Shown here in pieces: positions 1-8,544 of a stretch of 49,640 bases of DNA. Made by a program: the position numbers and the translations under genes. Location of the stretch: assembly GCA_041602035.1 (NCBI GenBank), contig JBFIHA010000021.1:1-49640 (forward strand), given 5' to 3'. The notes beneath the pieces are model-generated. The model worked only from the letters and a program-made list of their open reading frames with translations. It was not told the origin of the DNA and did not search any database. This stretch comes from JAOTVV01 sp041602035 (lineage in GTDB: Bacteria > Gemmatimonadota > Gemmatimonadetes > Gemmatimonadales > GWC2-71-9). Numbering within the stretch: position 1 is the stretch's first letter; each line of letters begins with the position of its first letter.

Positions 1-1
1 C

Positions 2-1786
2 AGCGGGGCGTTCCTGCTCGGTGACGGACCCAGCTCGGGCGGAACACTGGCCTTCGACGGCGGGGTGGCGACCTTGGCCGACAACTTCACGCAGGGGAGC
101 CCGCTGACACTGATGCTCGGCGGTGCGACGCTGGCTGGCAGTGTCCCGATCACGCTCACGGTGCCGGCCGGCGACACCTTGCAGTTTAGCGGCGCGTCGG
201 TCTTGGATGCCAATGTGACGCTGGCCAATTCCGGCACCTTGATCGTCGACGCTGGAACCTCGATTATCACTGGTGGTTTCGCCCACGGTGCCGGTGGCGT
301 GCTGCAGGGCTCGGGCACGCTCGACCTCACGACCGCCACGGTGAGCGCATTCGACGGTGACGTGAACCCGGGAACCTCACCGGGCTCACTCGGCATAACT
401 GCGCCATCACTCACGCAGTCGGCGGCAAGCACGTTCAATATCGAGTTGGCGGGGACGACAGCCGGGACGGGTTACGACCAGTTGAACGTCAGCGGTGCGG
501 TGACGCTCAATGGGATCTTAGATGTCGTGACGACCTTCACCCCCGCCGTGGGTGACAGCTTCACGGTCCTCACGTTCGGCACCGGGAGCACCGGCCGCTT
601 CAGTTCGGTGAACGGTCTCGATCTTGGCGGAGGGCTGACGCTCGACACGGTGTGGCTGCCGAGTGAGCTGGCGCTCGTCGTAGGCGGACCGCCGCCAGCC
701 CCCGAGCAGATCCTCTTCGCGGGCGACTCGGTGGGCGGAGCGTTCGGCATCTTCCGATCCGATCCCGACGCCACCAACCGCGTGAACATCACCTCCGAAG
801 GGGCCTTCTTCGCCAACCCACGGTGGTCGCCGGATCGGACTCGGATCACGTATGCAGCCGGTGGCGGCTTCGGCGTGGCCAACCAACTCCACGTCATCTC
901 ACCCGATGGAGCGGAGTTGGCCCACCTGACATCCAGCGCCGACACGAGCACGTGGTTCCCACGGTACAACCCGACGGGCAAGCATCTGGCCTTCGAGTGC
1001 GGCGACCTCTTCAATGAGATCGACGTCTGTGTCGTCCCGAACGTAGACGGCCCCATTCCCACGCTCGAAGGAATCGGAAACGGCACCGGCAAGGTGTTCG
1101 TCACGGACTTCGACCGGACGAACCGCAACACCGGTCCCGGCGACTTCGCCTGGGATCCCCAGAATCCGGATCGGCTCGCCTTCGTGCGCGATTCGGCGGG
1201 TACGAGCCGGATCTACACCTCGCTGTTCGACGGAACCGATGTGCAACCACTGTCCCCGGACTTCATGGATGTGGGAACCGGGCCGCTCCTGATCGTGGAC
1301 GGCCTCGATTGGTCATTCGATGGGAACCTGCTGGTGTTCTCCGCCGCGGATCCCCAGACGTTCATCGAGAAGCTGTACACCATTTCGCGCACGGGCGGCA
1401 ATCTCACCCAGCTCACGTTCGGGCCGGACGAGGATGTCGCACCACTCTTTTCTCCGGACGGAAGCCAGATCCTCTTCGCCCGCAACCTCGAGGCGGCCGG
1501 CTATTGCTCGATCGACGCGTGGCGCGTCAACGTAGACGGGTCAAATGAGGTGCAGGTGACCGACGAAGCGGTGTGCGACTTCGATACATCAGTTCTGGGG
1601 GCCGACTGGTCACCTGACGGGACGGAGATCGTCCTTACCGGGTTCGACGCCCAGGGGAACCTGCTGATCTACGCCATCAAGAGCACGACCACGGCGGCCA
1701 CCTACCGCACGGACCGGCGCATTGCCGGTCGCGGCGCCGCGGGGATATCAGTCGTTCAAGACATCCAGCCCAGCTGGCGGCCATAG
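2..1786 (+). CDS. Beta-helix/PD40 propeller surface protein, 5' partial
   Basis: The reading frame is open from base 2, so the true start lies outside the window; the GTG at 65 is only the first internal candidate. The visible 594 residues have two halves. Up to about nt 690 there are glycine- and threonine-rich beta-strand repeats that include PGTSPG and a YDQLNVSG module, a pattern found at the end of autotransporter-like or parallel beta-helix proteins. After a GGPPPAPE linker, six or seven TolB/PD40 blades follow (for example RWSPDRTRITYA, LFSPDGSQILFA, DWSPDGTEIVLT), and the protein ends QPSWRP. An extracellular or periplasmic location is inferred. No catalytic motif is visible. The function is unknown; PD40 propellers usually bind proteins or peptidoglycan partners. 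A downstream lipoprotein follows 139 bp later on the same strand. Confidence 0.8.
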   Translation, partial: SGAFLLGDGPSSGGTLAFDGGVATLADNFTQGSPLTLMLGGATLAGSVPITLTVPAGDTLQFSGASVLDANVTLANSGTLIVDAGTSIITGGFAHGAGGVLQGSGTLDLTTATVSAFDGDVNPGTSPGSLGITAPSLTQSAASTFNIELAGTTAGTGYDQLNVSGAVTLNGILDVVTTFTPAVGDSFTVLTFGTGSTGRFSSVNGLDLGGGLTLDTVWLPSELALVVGGPPPAPEQILFAGDSVGGAFGIFRSDPDATNRVNITSEGAFFANPRWSPDRTRITYAAGGGFGVANQLHVISPDGAELAHLTSSADTSTWFPRYNPTGKHLAFECGDLFNEIDVCVVPNVDGPIPTLEGIGNGTGKVFVTDFDRTNRNTGPGDFAWDPQNPDRLAFVRDSAGTSRIYTSLFDGTDVQPLSPDFMDVGTGPLLIVDGLDWSFDGNLLVFSAADPQTFIEKLYTISRTGGNLTQLTFGPDEDVAPLFSPDGSQILFARNLEAAGYCSIDAWRVNVDGSNEVQVTDEAVCDFDTSVLGADWSPDGTEIVLTGFDAQGNLLIYAIKSTTTAATYRTDRRIAGRGAAGISVVQDIQPSWRP

Positions 1787-1831
1787 ACACGCCACACCAC
1801 CGGCACACCTTCACCGATCAGCACTTCGGCG

Positions 1832-1852
1832 CCCCCACGCCTTCGTCGGGGG
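1832..1852 (+). terminator. Possible weak terminator hairpin after the propeller gene
   Basis: A five-base C run pairs with a five-base G run around an inner ACG/CGT pairing with a CCTT loop, 46 bp after the preceding stop codon. No T-run follows, so this is a weak call. Confidence 0.25.
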
Positions 1853-1925
1853 AGTGATGATCGTCACACCAATTATCTTCTCTCACTATCAGTATAGGGG
1901 CCGGCCCCAACCTCGTGGAGGAGAC

Positions 1926-2486
1926 ATGCAACGGATCACCCGATTGGCCGGCACCGTGTGTGCGCTGGCGTTGGTGCTCGCAGGGTGCGGAAGTGACATC
2001 GGCACCAACAGCGGCGACCTACTCACGCAGGAGGAGTCCGCGGAGATCTTTGCCCAACTGCAGACCGCGGTTGCCAATGCGCTGGGATCACCGAGCGCCC
2101 CGGCCACCGTTTCACCTCCCGAGGTACTCGCGGTCCCGATCCCAACCAGCTCGGCCTCGTGCCCCGCAGGGGGCACCGTCACCGTATCGGGCAGTGCTGA
2201 CGAGACGGCGACCGGCATCAAGTTCAGCCTCACGGAGGAGATCAGCAACTGCGGGATCGTCTACAATACGATCACGTTCACCGTGGACGGCGACCCCAAC
2301 ATCAAGATCAGCGGAGACATCACCATTGGCGCTGATATGCAGGTGTCGGGGACGTACGACATGAAGGGCGGGTTTCTCTACAGCGCTGACGACGGTCGGG
2401 CGGGATCCTGCGCTGTCGACGCGTCCATCAACTTCACGACCTTCGCTATCGGCGGATCGATGTGCGGGCACAGCCTGACGAACTGA
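1926..2486 (+). CDS. Putative lipoprotein of unknown function
   Basis: This 186-aa protein starts at the ATG preceded by GGAGGA at 7-8 nt spacing. The in-frame extension further upstream lacks a ribosome site and a signal. The N-terminus has a basic Arg pair, a hydrophobic core (ALALVLAG) and a lipobox ending in Cys at about residue 21, so export and lipid anchoring are expected. The mature part is rich in Thr, Ser and Gly, with repeated short beta-strand-like segments and three Cys that could form disulphides. I do not recognise the family. It stands alone, with a strong hairpin directly downstream, and faces a convergent gene. Confidence 0.8.
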   Translation: MQRITRLAGTVCALALVLAGCGSDIGTNSGDLLTQEESAEIFAQLQTAVANALGSPSAPATVSPPEVLAVPIPTSSASCPAGGTVTVSGSADETATGIKFSLTEEISNCGIVYNTITFTVDGDPNIKISGDITIGADMQVSGTYDMKGGFLYSADDGRAGSCAVDASINFTTFAIGGSMCGHSLTN

Positions 2487-2530
2487 ACAGCCTCAGACCG
2501 ACGCTGGGTACCGCACCCAGGGGGATACGA

Positions 2531-2561
2531 CAAGCGCGCGCCATGCAACGGCGCGCGCTTG
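2531..2561. terminator. Bidirectional terminator between convergent genes
   Basis: A perfect 12-bp GC-rich inverted repeat (arms at 2531-2542 and 2550-2561) with a 7-nt loop sits between the lipoprotein stop and the stop of the convergent cystathionine gamma-synthase family gene. The T-tract is short on both sides. Confidence 0.65.
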
Positions 2562-2583
2562 CGTTTGGACTCGAGGCCGCGAC

Positions 2584-3906
2584 CTAGCGTGCCGCCGTGG
2601 CCTGCCTTGGCCGTGCAGCAACTCCGCTCCCACCAACCGCGTCGAGCGCCTGCTCGATGTCGGCGATCAGATCCTCATAGTGCTCGACTCCCACGGAGAT
2701 GCGCACCAAAGCGGGCGTGATGCCCATGGCCGCCCGATCCTCGGGCGAGACATCGGCGTGGGTCATTGAGGCTGGATGCTCCGCCAAGGACTCCGTGCCG
2801 CCAAGACTCACTGCGAGATTGACGAGCTGGAGCGCATTCAGAAAGGCGAACGCCTCTTTCTCGCCGCCCTCGATCTCGAACGCAATCAGCGAACCCGGGC
2901 CCAGACACTGCTTGCGGAACACCGAGTACATCGGGTCGTTCTCCGCCAACAACCCCAGGTACTCCACCCGTCGCACCTTGGGATGCTCGGCCAGGAACGC
3001 TGCCACGTACTGGGCGTTCTTCATTTGAGCGGTCATCCGCATCTTGAGGGTCTCGAGGCTGCGCAGCAGCAGCCAGCCCGTCCACGGATCGGCCGCCGTG
3101 CCCATGAACGTCCTGAGCGTGAGAATGCGCTTGACGACGTCCTCGCGACCGACGCACGCGCCGGCAACGACGTCACTGTGCCCGCCGAGGAACTTCGTGG
3201 CGGAGTAGAGAGCGAGGTCGGCGCCGTGCTTGAGCGGGTGCTGGAACAGGGGCCCCAGGAACGTGTTGTCGACCATCACCACCGGCACGTCGCCACCAGA
3301 TCCGAGCGATCGTGCCAGGGCAACCGTGCTCGCGATATCCACCAGCCGGTTGGTGGGATTCGCGGGGGTCTCGATCAGGACAACCGGCACCCGACGCTCG
3401 TTTACCCGGCGACGTACGTCATCGGTCACTTCACTGGTTGGCACGCCCGCGGGAAAGCCGACCACGTCGATACCAAACTCCGGAAGGTAGTGCTTTATGA
3501 AGTAGTCGGTGCCCCCGTACAGAGGATCGCTGTGCAGCAACACGTCGCCTGGTCGCAAGAAGGCGAGCAGACTCGTCGTGATTGCCGCCATGCCACTCTG
3601 AAAGACGGCGGCCTCGTCACCCTCGTCCCACAGGGTCAGCCGGTCCTCGAGAATCTCGAGATCGGGGTTGTTGAGGCGGCTGTAAATGAGCCCCAGCTCT
3701 TCGGTCGGCCCCTTTTCCCTCAGGCCGAGCGCGAGCTCGAAAAACGCCTTGCCGTCTTCGGCGGTCTTGAACACGAACGTGGACGTTTGGAAGATGGGGC
3801 ACTTGATCGCCCCCTCGGACAGCATCGGGTCATACCCGTAGCTCATCATCATGCTCTCCGGCTTGAGCTTCTTCGACCCGATCTTTCGGCCCTTGTATTT
3901 GGACAC
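2584..3906 (-). CDS. Cystathionine gamma-synthase family PLP enzyme
   Basis: This is a fold-type I PLP enzyme of the Cys/Met metabolism family, 440 aa from the chosen start. The Schiff-base lysine is in SATKFLGGHSDV at about K238. The YSR motif (about Y75), SGMAAI, the ETPANPTNRL segment and the VDNTF aspartate are all present. The family makes or breaks C-S bonds (cystathionine synthase or lyase, or methionine gamma-lyase), and the sequence does not decide the substrate. I chose the GTG at 3906 because AGGAAGGG lies just before it and the protein then begins VSKYKGRKIGSKKL, as I recall for a proteobacterial subfamily annotated as cystathionine gamma-synthase family. A TTG at 3963 and ATGs near 3852 are alternatives. 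It is monocistronic, divergent from the ZIP transporter. Confidence 0.9.
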   Translation of the reverse strand: MSKYKGRKIGSKKLKPESMMMSYGYDPMLSEGAIKCPIFQTSTFVFKTAEDGKAFFELALGLREKGPTEELGLIYSRLNNPDLEILEDRLTLWDEGDEAAVFQSGMAAITTSLLAFLRPGDVLLHSDPLYGGTDYFIKHYLPEFGIDVVGFPAGVPTSEVTDDVRRRVNERRVPVVLIETPANPTNRLVDIASTVALARSLGSGGDVPVVMVDNTFLGPLFQHPLKHGADLALYSATKFLGGHSDVVAGACVGREDVVKRILTLRTFMGTAADPWTGWLLLRSLETLKMRMTAQMKNAQYVAAFLAEHPKVRRVEYLGLLAENDPMYSVFRKQCLGPGSLIAFEIEGGEKEAFAFLNALQLVNLAVSLGGTESLAEHPASMTHADVSPEDRAAMGITPALVRISVGVEHYEDLIADIEQALDAVGGSGVAARPRQATAAR

Positions 3907-4068
3907 GGCACCCTTCCTGTGGCCCCGAACGAACAGATTGGGGGAGGGAGAGAAACCGGTCAAGTACGGCCAGGGGTCTTAATGCGCCATTAGAGAAGGC
4001 TTTACGATTCCTTCACTCTCGCTTCACTAAACAACCGGCACCACGCGCATCACAGGAGTGCGGACCTC

Positions 4069-4845
4069 ATGTGGGACTGGTTCACGTCACTGTCGAGGGT
4101 ACAGCAAGCGGCCCTGGGTGGGCTCGGCACATGGTTCCTCACACTGCTGGGCACCCTGCCTGTCCTCTTCGTCAAGCAGGTCAACCGTCGCGCGATGGAT
4201 GCGATGATGGGGGCGGCTGGCGGCATCATGGTGGCGGCAGCCTGCTGGTCGCTCCTGGTTCCTGCACTCGCCGCGGGTGGCGTGCTTCGCGTGGTGCCGG
4301 GCCTCATGATTGGCGCGGCCGTCATGTACGCCATGGATCGGATCGTGCCTCATCTCCACCCGGAGTTCCCCAACGAGGCGTACCGAGAGGGACCGAGCGT
4401 GACCTGGCGCCGGTCCGCGTTGCTCATGGCCGCAATCACCATCCACAATCTCCCGGAAGGCCTCGCGGTAGGACTGGGGTTCGGGCAGGGTGACCTTGGC
4501 CCCGCGCTCATCCTGGCACTGGGCATCGGACTCCAGAATATCCCCGAAGGACTCGCCATCGCCCTCCCCCTCCGACGTGACGGTATGAGCCGCGGCAAGG
4601 CGCTGTGGTACGGCCAACTCTCGGCTGCCGTGGAGCCCGTGGCGGCCGTCGCAGGCGCCGCCTTCGTCGCGCTCGGCACGGTCACGCTGCCGATCGGGCT
4701 AGCCTTTGCGGCGGGCGCCATGTTGTACGTGGTGGTCGAGGAGCTGCTGCCGGAGACGACGAGAAGCGGACACGTCGACGTTGCCACCATAGGGTTCATC
4801 GCCGGGTTCACGTTGATGATGTCCTTGGACCAGCTGGCGCCCTGA
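4069..4845 (+). CDS. ZIP family metal transporter (GufA/ZupT type)
   Basis: This 258-aa inner-membrane protein has about eight hydrophobic helices. It carries the two signature helices of ZIP transporters, HNLPEGLAVGLGFG and QNIPEGLAIALPL, whose His, Asn and Glu line the metal site. The length and the LPEG spacing fit the GufA/ZupT branch, which imports Zn(II) and other divalent metals by analogy. The start is the ATG preceded by CAGGAG. A histidine-containing stretch (RIVPHLHPEFPNE) lies in the cytoplasmic loop, where ZIPs often bind metal. A GH113-like gene follows 39 bp later but appears to have its own promoter box. Metal specificity cannot be read from the sequence. Confidence 0.92.
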   Translation: MWDWFTSLSRVQQAALGGLGTWFLTLLGTLPVLFVKQVNRRAMDAMMGAAGGIMVAAACWSLLVPALAAGGVLRVVPGLMIGAAVMYAMDRIVPHLHPEFPNEAYREGPSVTWRRSALLMAAITIHNLPEGLAVGLGFGQGDLGPALILALGIGLQNIPEGLAIALPLRRDGMSRGKALWYGQLSAAVEPVAAVAGAAFVALGTVTLPIGLAFAAGAMLYVVVEELLPETTRSGHVDVATIGFIAGFTLMMSLDQLAP

Positions 4846-4868
4846 CCGCACGTCCGCCGACCTTCTGG

Positions 4869-4876
4869 TACCTTGG
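4869..4876 (+). promoter_or_regulatory. TAnnTTGG promoter box, GH113-like gene
   Basis: TACCTTGG ends 8 nt before the ATG at 4885. Transcription starting about 7 nt after the hexamer would begin at or next to the ATG, giving a leaderless mRNA. No clear -35 box is visible. Confidence 0.35.
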
Positions 4877-4884
4877 ACAGTACC

Positions 4885-5904
4885 ATGCGTCGCCGAACAT
4901 TCGTCGCAGCCGTCGTCGCGGCGGCCGCCTGCACCGGAGAACATCGCGTACCGCCCGCCCTGCTACCACACCGCGGGATCGGATTCGACGGGTTTGGCGC
5001 GAGACCCACGCGCCGTGATTTTGCCGCCCTTGCGGAACTCGGCGCCTCACATGTTGCGCTCTTCGCCTACGCCTACATGCCAGATCATGGTGCACCCGTG
5101 ATTCGACCGATCACGGAGCGCCACCAGGATTGGTCGATCAGCGACGAGGGACTGCGCACGATGGTGCGCTGGGCACGGGAGGTCGGACTCGAGGTCCTCG
5201 TACTTCCAACGCTGGCCGACTTCGTCGACGGTCACTGGCGTGGAGAGGTTGCCATGGTTGACGAGGCATCCTGGGACCAGTGGTTCGGCGCCTATCAAGT
5301 GTTCCTGCTCCGGTATGCCGAGCTCGCCGAATCTGCCGGCGCCGCCGGCCTGAGCATCGGAACCGAGCTCCGCGGCACCGTGGAGCGGGAGCATACATGG
5401 CGGCAGCTGGCCGCCCTCGTGCGGGACCGATTCGGCGGCTGGCTCACGTATGCAGCCAACTGGGACGACTTCGACACGGTCCCATGGTGGGACGCGGTGG
5501 ACATGGCGGGGATCCAGGCCTATTTCGAGCTGGGCGAACCGGGGAGCGATCGCCGGCTGGAGCGGCTCGCGGCGGCATGGCACCCCATCCGTCAACGGCT
5601 GGAGGCGTTCAGCGCGCGGATTGGACGGCGGGTGCTGTTCACCGAGATCGGCTACAAGTCACACACGGGGGCCACGGTCCACCCGTGGCAGTGGGACGCG
5701 GATGGCGCCGTGGACACCGAGCTTCAGCGGGCCGCGTACGAAGCAGCGTTCCGAGCCTTCTGGCGTGAACCGTGGTTCGGCGGCTTCTACTGGTGGAAAT
5801 GGCGGCCGCTGGATCGGCGTGACACCGACACCGCCCGGGACTTCACACCGCAGGGAAAGCCCGCCGAGGCGGTCCTCCGCCGGTATTATCTTTGGGAGCA
5901 GTAG
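4885..5904 (+). CDS. GH113-like glycoside hydrolase, probable Tat lipoprotein
   Basis: This TIM-barrel hydrolase has 339 aa from the ATG at 4885; a TTG at 4873 is the alternative. The N-terminus MRRRTFVAAVVAAAAC combines an RRxxF-like Tat signal with a lipobox Cys at about residue 16. The conserved pair of glutamates sits where GH113 beta-mannanases carry theirs: E161 in SIGTELRG (acid/base) and E254 in FTEIGYKS (nucleophile). Aromatic clusters (WWDAVDMAG, FYWWKWRP) would line the sugar site. Cleavage of beta-mannan-type substrates is inferred from the family; many distant relatives have no known substrate. The protein would sit on the outer face of a membrane. No carbohydrate transporter lies nearby. 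Confidence 0.8.
   Translation: MRRRTFVAAVVAAAACTGEHRVPPALLPHRGIGFDGFGARPTRRDFAALAELGASHVALFAYAYMPDHGAPVIRPITERHQDWSISDEGLRTMVRWAREVGLEVLVLPTLADFVDGHWRGEVAMVDEASWDQWFGAYQVFLLRYAELAESAGAAGLSIGTELRGTVEREHTWRQLAALVRDRFGGWLTYAANWDDFDTVPWWDAVDMAGIQAYFELGEPGSDRRLERLAAAWHPIRQRLEAFSARIGRRVLFTEIGYKSHTGATVHPWQWDADGAVDTELQRAAYEAAFRAFWREPWFGGFYWWKWRPLDRRDTDTARDFTPQGKPAEAVLRRYYLWEQ
5887..5894 (+). promoter_or_regulatory. TAnnTTTG promoter box, trxC
   Basis: TATCTTTG lies in the last codons of the upstream hydrolase gene, about 70 nt before the thioredoxin start. It is an exact match to the Bacteroidota-type -7 consensus TAnnTTTG. Confidence 0.35.
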
Positions 5905-5962
5905 CACACGCCGACATCCCTACCGGCGCACTCGCGAAGGAACGTTGGACAGGGGGGCTACC

Positions 5963-6388
5963 ATGGCGCACGTGACGCTGGCCTGCCAGTTCTGCGATAC
6001 GCTGAATCGCATCGATCTGGCCAAAGCATCGCAGCAGCGTCCAAAGTGCGCGGAATGTGGCAAGCCGTTCTTGCTCGATCGTCCCGTCAAGATCCACGAG
6101 GAGCATTTCGACACGAGTGTGCTCAAGGCCGATGTGCCCGTACTGGTGGATTTCTACGCCGATTGGTGCGGACCGTGTCGCATGATGGCGCCCGTCCTGG
6201 ACGAGATCGCGGCCCAACATGCTGGCAAGCTGCTGGTCGCCAAAGTCGATACCGACCGGTCGCCGCGCATAGGCCAGCGATACGGGATACGGTCGATCCC
6301 ATTCTTTGGGCGGTTCGAGCGGGGCGAGCTGGTGAAGACGGCTGTCGGCGCCGTGGGGCGGGAAGGTCTCGCACCCCTCGTCGGTTGA
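5963..6388 (+). CDS. trxC: Thioredoxin 2 (zinc-ribbon thioredoxin)
   Basis: This cytoplasmic disulphide reductase has 141 aa. The N-terminus carries two CxxC pairs (C8/C11 and C29/C32) that form the zinc ribbon typical of TrxC. The thioredoxin fold follows, with DFYADWCGPCRMM holding the active-site C69 and C72 and a cis-Pro in RSIPFF. A long in-frame extension to 5450 is rejected because it overlaps the hydrolase gene. The ATG at 5963 has AGGGGGG upstream, and a TATCTTTG box about 70 nt upstream may drive it. TrxC proteins are often linked to oxidative stress. The SIPFF segment replaces the more usual SIPTL, a conservative change near the substrate groove. Confidence 0.93.
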   Translation: MAHVTLACQFCDTLNRIDLAKASQQRPKCAECGKPFLLDRPVKIHEEHFDTSVLKADVPVLVDFYADWCGPCRMMAPVLDEIAAQHAGKLLVAKVDTDRSPRIGQRYGIRSIPFFGRFERGELVKTAVGAVGREGLAPLVG

Positions 6389-6406
6389 CGTCGGTTATCG
6401 ATCGCG

Positions 6407-6437
6407 ACACGTCGCGCCTGGGATGCGCCCGACGTGT
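6407..6437. terminator. Hairpin between convergent trxC and aminotransferase genes
   Basis: ACACGTCG (6407-6414) pairs with CGACGTGT (6430-6437), and a GCGC/GCGC inner pairing sits next to a small bulge. It lies between two converging stop codons. No T-run follows. Confidence 0.4.
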
Positions 6438-6451
6438 GAGGCATCGGCGAT

Positions 6452-7747
6452 CTACGCCGGCAGTCCGTGCCGGATCACCCCCTCCATGGCATCGCCAAAC
6501 CGGTCGATTTCCTCCAGCGTCGTGTACACGTTGGGGGTGACGCGAATGCCGGTGCAGGCCGGGTGGTTGATGGGCGTAACGATGATCTTGAAGCGCTCCC
6601 ACAGGTGGGCGGTCAACGCACTGGGATCGGCGCCGTCGATGCCGACGTTGGCGAGCCCGCACGCCATGGTGGGATCGAAGCTCGTGTGCAGTCGAATCCC
6701 CGGCTGGTTCTCGAGACGGCGCATCCACCGATCGCGAAGGTAGCGGAGGCGGGCCGCCTTGCGGTCGGCGCCGATCCCTTGATGGAAGGTGAGCGCCTCG
6801 GCGATCGCGTTGTGATTCGCCGCCGGGTGTGTGCCGATCTCCTCGAACTTGCGGATGTTGTCGTCCATGGACTCCGGCGCCGCCATCAACGGCCAGATCT
6901 TGCCGATGTTCTCGCGCCTGGCATACAGGAACCCAGTGCCGTGCGGGGCAAGCAACCATTTGTGCAGCGATGTGCCGTAGTAGTCGCACTCGAGGTCGTC
7001 ACGGGTAAACGGAAAGTGGGCAAACGCGTGCGCGCCGTCCACGATCGTGGGGATCCCGCGGTCCCGAGCCACTCGGCAGATCTCACCAACCGGAAAGATT
7101 TGCCCGGACAGATTGGTGATATGGCAGAAGTGGATCACGCGGGTGCGCGGCGTGATCGCGTTGGCGAATAGGTCGACAAGGAACTGCATGGACGGAGGCG
7201 GAGCTGGAAACGACACGGACTTCACTACGACCCCGTCACGTCGGCGTCGCTGATCCCACGTCGTCAGCATCCGGCCGTAGTCCTGGTCGGTGGTCAACAC
7301 CTCGTCGCCCGGCCCAAGATCAATTCCCAGCTGAACGATCTCCAACGCCTCGCTTGCGTTGCGCGTGATCGCCATTTCTTCGGTATCGCATCCAAATTCC
7401 CTCGCGAGCCGCTGCCGTACCCCTTCCACCTGAGGCTCGAGGATGCGCCACATCGTGTACACTGGCGCCTGATTGGAGAACTCCAGGTACCGCCGGAGCG
7501 CATCCTGTACCACCTGGGGACTGGGACACACCCCACCATTGTTCAGGTTCACGAGCGTTCGGTCTACGGTGAACGCCTGCTGTACCTGAAGCCAAAAACT
7601 CTCGTCCTGCGCGAGATCTTCAGGCGTTCTGCCCGTCGCTGCGCCGTCCAGCACGGCAATCCTGTCCAGGCCGTCGTCGCGAAACGCGGGCAACGTGATC
7701 GCCGCCGCGCCGAACATCGATCGGACGAAACCGCGTCTCGTGTACAC
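6452..7747 (-). CDS. Class V aminotransferase-fold PLP enzyme with Tat signal
   Basis: This 431-aa protein resembles isopenicillin N epimerase/cysteine desulfurase-like PLP enzymes. The Schiff-base lysine is K263 in SLHKWLLAPHG, the pyridine-binding aspartate is D237 in IVDGAHA, and the early TRNASEAL loop binds the phosphate. The N-terminus (TRRGFVRSMFGAAAITLPAF) looks like a twin-arginine signal, so the enzyme would be folded with PLP in the cytoplasm and then exported. That is uncommon for PLP enzymes but known in this family. The start is a GTG with AAGGAG 5 nt upstream. The substrate is unknown. It lies 65 bp downstream of the SURF1 stop on the same strand and may be in that transcript or independent. 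Confidence 0.85.
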   Translation of the reverse strand: MYTRRGFVRSMFGAAAITLPAFRDDGLDRIAVLDGAATGRTPEDLAQDESFWLQVQQAFTVDRTLVNLNNGGVCPSPQVVQDALRRYLEFSNQAPVYTMWRILEPQVEGVRQRLAREFGCDTEEMAITRNASEALEIVQLGIDLGPGDEVLTTDQDYGRMLTTWDQRRRRDGVVVKSVSFPAPPPSMQFLVDLFANAITPRTRVIHFCHITNLSGQIFPVGEICRVARDRGIPTIVDGAHAFAHFPFTRDDLECDYYGTSLHKWLLAPHGTGFLYARRENIGKIWPLMAAPESMDDNIRKFEEIGTHPAANHNAIAEALTFHQGIGADRKAARLRYLRDRWMRRLENQPGIRLHTSFDPTMACGLANVGIDGADPSALTAHLWERFKIIVTPINHPACTGIRVTPNVYTTLEEIDRFGDAMEGVIRHGLPA

Positions 7748-7812
7748 GAGGGGCTCCTTGTGCGGGATGCGAGTCGCGAGCTACGCGAGTGTGCGCGGTG
7801 TCGCGGATGGTG

Positions 7813-8544
7813 TCAAGCGGTGGTAAGGCCGCGCTGCTGCTTGCCCTGCCGCCGAAACAGGATGGATGAACCCACCAGCGCGATGGTGGCAAACGCAAAC
7901 CACTGCACCGCATACGACAGGTGCGGACCGTTGGTGATTGGGGGGAGGGGAATTGCACGCATCGCGATCGGTGCGGCCGCTGGGAGTTCGGCGCGTCGCA
8001 GCGTCAGTGGTGCCACGGCGTACGGATACTCGGCCGAGAGCATCGACGTATTCAGCGCCGTCACGTACCGCGGCCACCCACCCGGGTCAGCCCGCTCCAT
8101 CGGCCTTTCGCTGGGAGGGATCAGCACGCCCGACACGATCACGCCCTCCTGGGCGACCTCAGCGAGATCGATGGCGGGCCGCTTGCCGTCCGGAGCGGGG
8201 ACCCACCCCCGCTCAACCAGGATGGCAAGACTGTCACCGATCTTAAGGGGTGTCACGACGTGCACACCGGGCACGCCACGGTGGACGCGCGCCATGACGA
8301 TGATTTCGCGGTCGAAGTCGAACGTGCCCGTCCCGGTCACTCGGCGATAGCGCAAGACGTCGGCGGCCGCCGGGTCGCGCCAAGCCGTGGTGGTGTCGAC
8401 CGCGAGGACAGGCGCCTCGAGCTGGGCCCTAAGGGTGGCATTCGCAGCCTGTCGTTGCGCGAGCCGATCCAGTTGCCAAACACCAAGCCGCACACAGACC
8501 GCCGCCACCAGAACCCCGACGACGATGCTCGCGTAGCGTTTCAT
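7813..8544 (-). CDS. SURF1 family cytochrome oxidase assembly protein
   Basis: This 243-aa inner-membrane protein has one helix near the N-terminus (about residues 5-21) and one near the C-terminus (about 211-230), with a soluble domain between them, the standard SURF1 layout. The C-terminal signature NGPHLSYAVQWFAFA is clear. SURF1 helps insert haem a into cytochrome c oxidase, so aerobic respiration with an aa3- or related oxidase is implied. Its ATG overlaps the rpiA stop (ATGA), so it is translationally coupled to a sugar-phosphate operon. Coupling to rpiA rather than to the usual ctaA/ctaB/cox neighbours is odd, and no oxidase subunit lies in the window. Confidence 0.9.
   Translation of the reverse strand: MKRYASIVVGVLVAAVCVRLGVWQLDRLAQRQAANATLRAQLEAPVLAVDTTTAWRDPAAADVLRYRRVTGTGTFDFDREIIVMARVHRGVPGVHVVTPLKIGDSLAILVERGWVPAPDGKRPAIDLAEVAQEGVIVSGVLIPPSERPMERADPGGWPRYVTALNTSMLSAEYPYAVAPLTLRRAELPAAAPIAMRAIPLPPITNGPHLSYAVQWFAFATIALVGSSILFRRQGKQQRGLTTA

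Noticed and set aside
2776..3993. A 405-codon plus-strand frame
   Set aside because: It is antisense to the cystathionine gamma-synthase family gene and shows only shadow composition.
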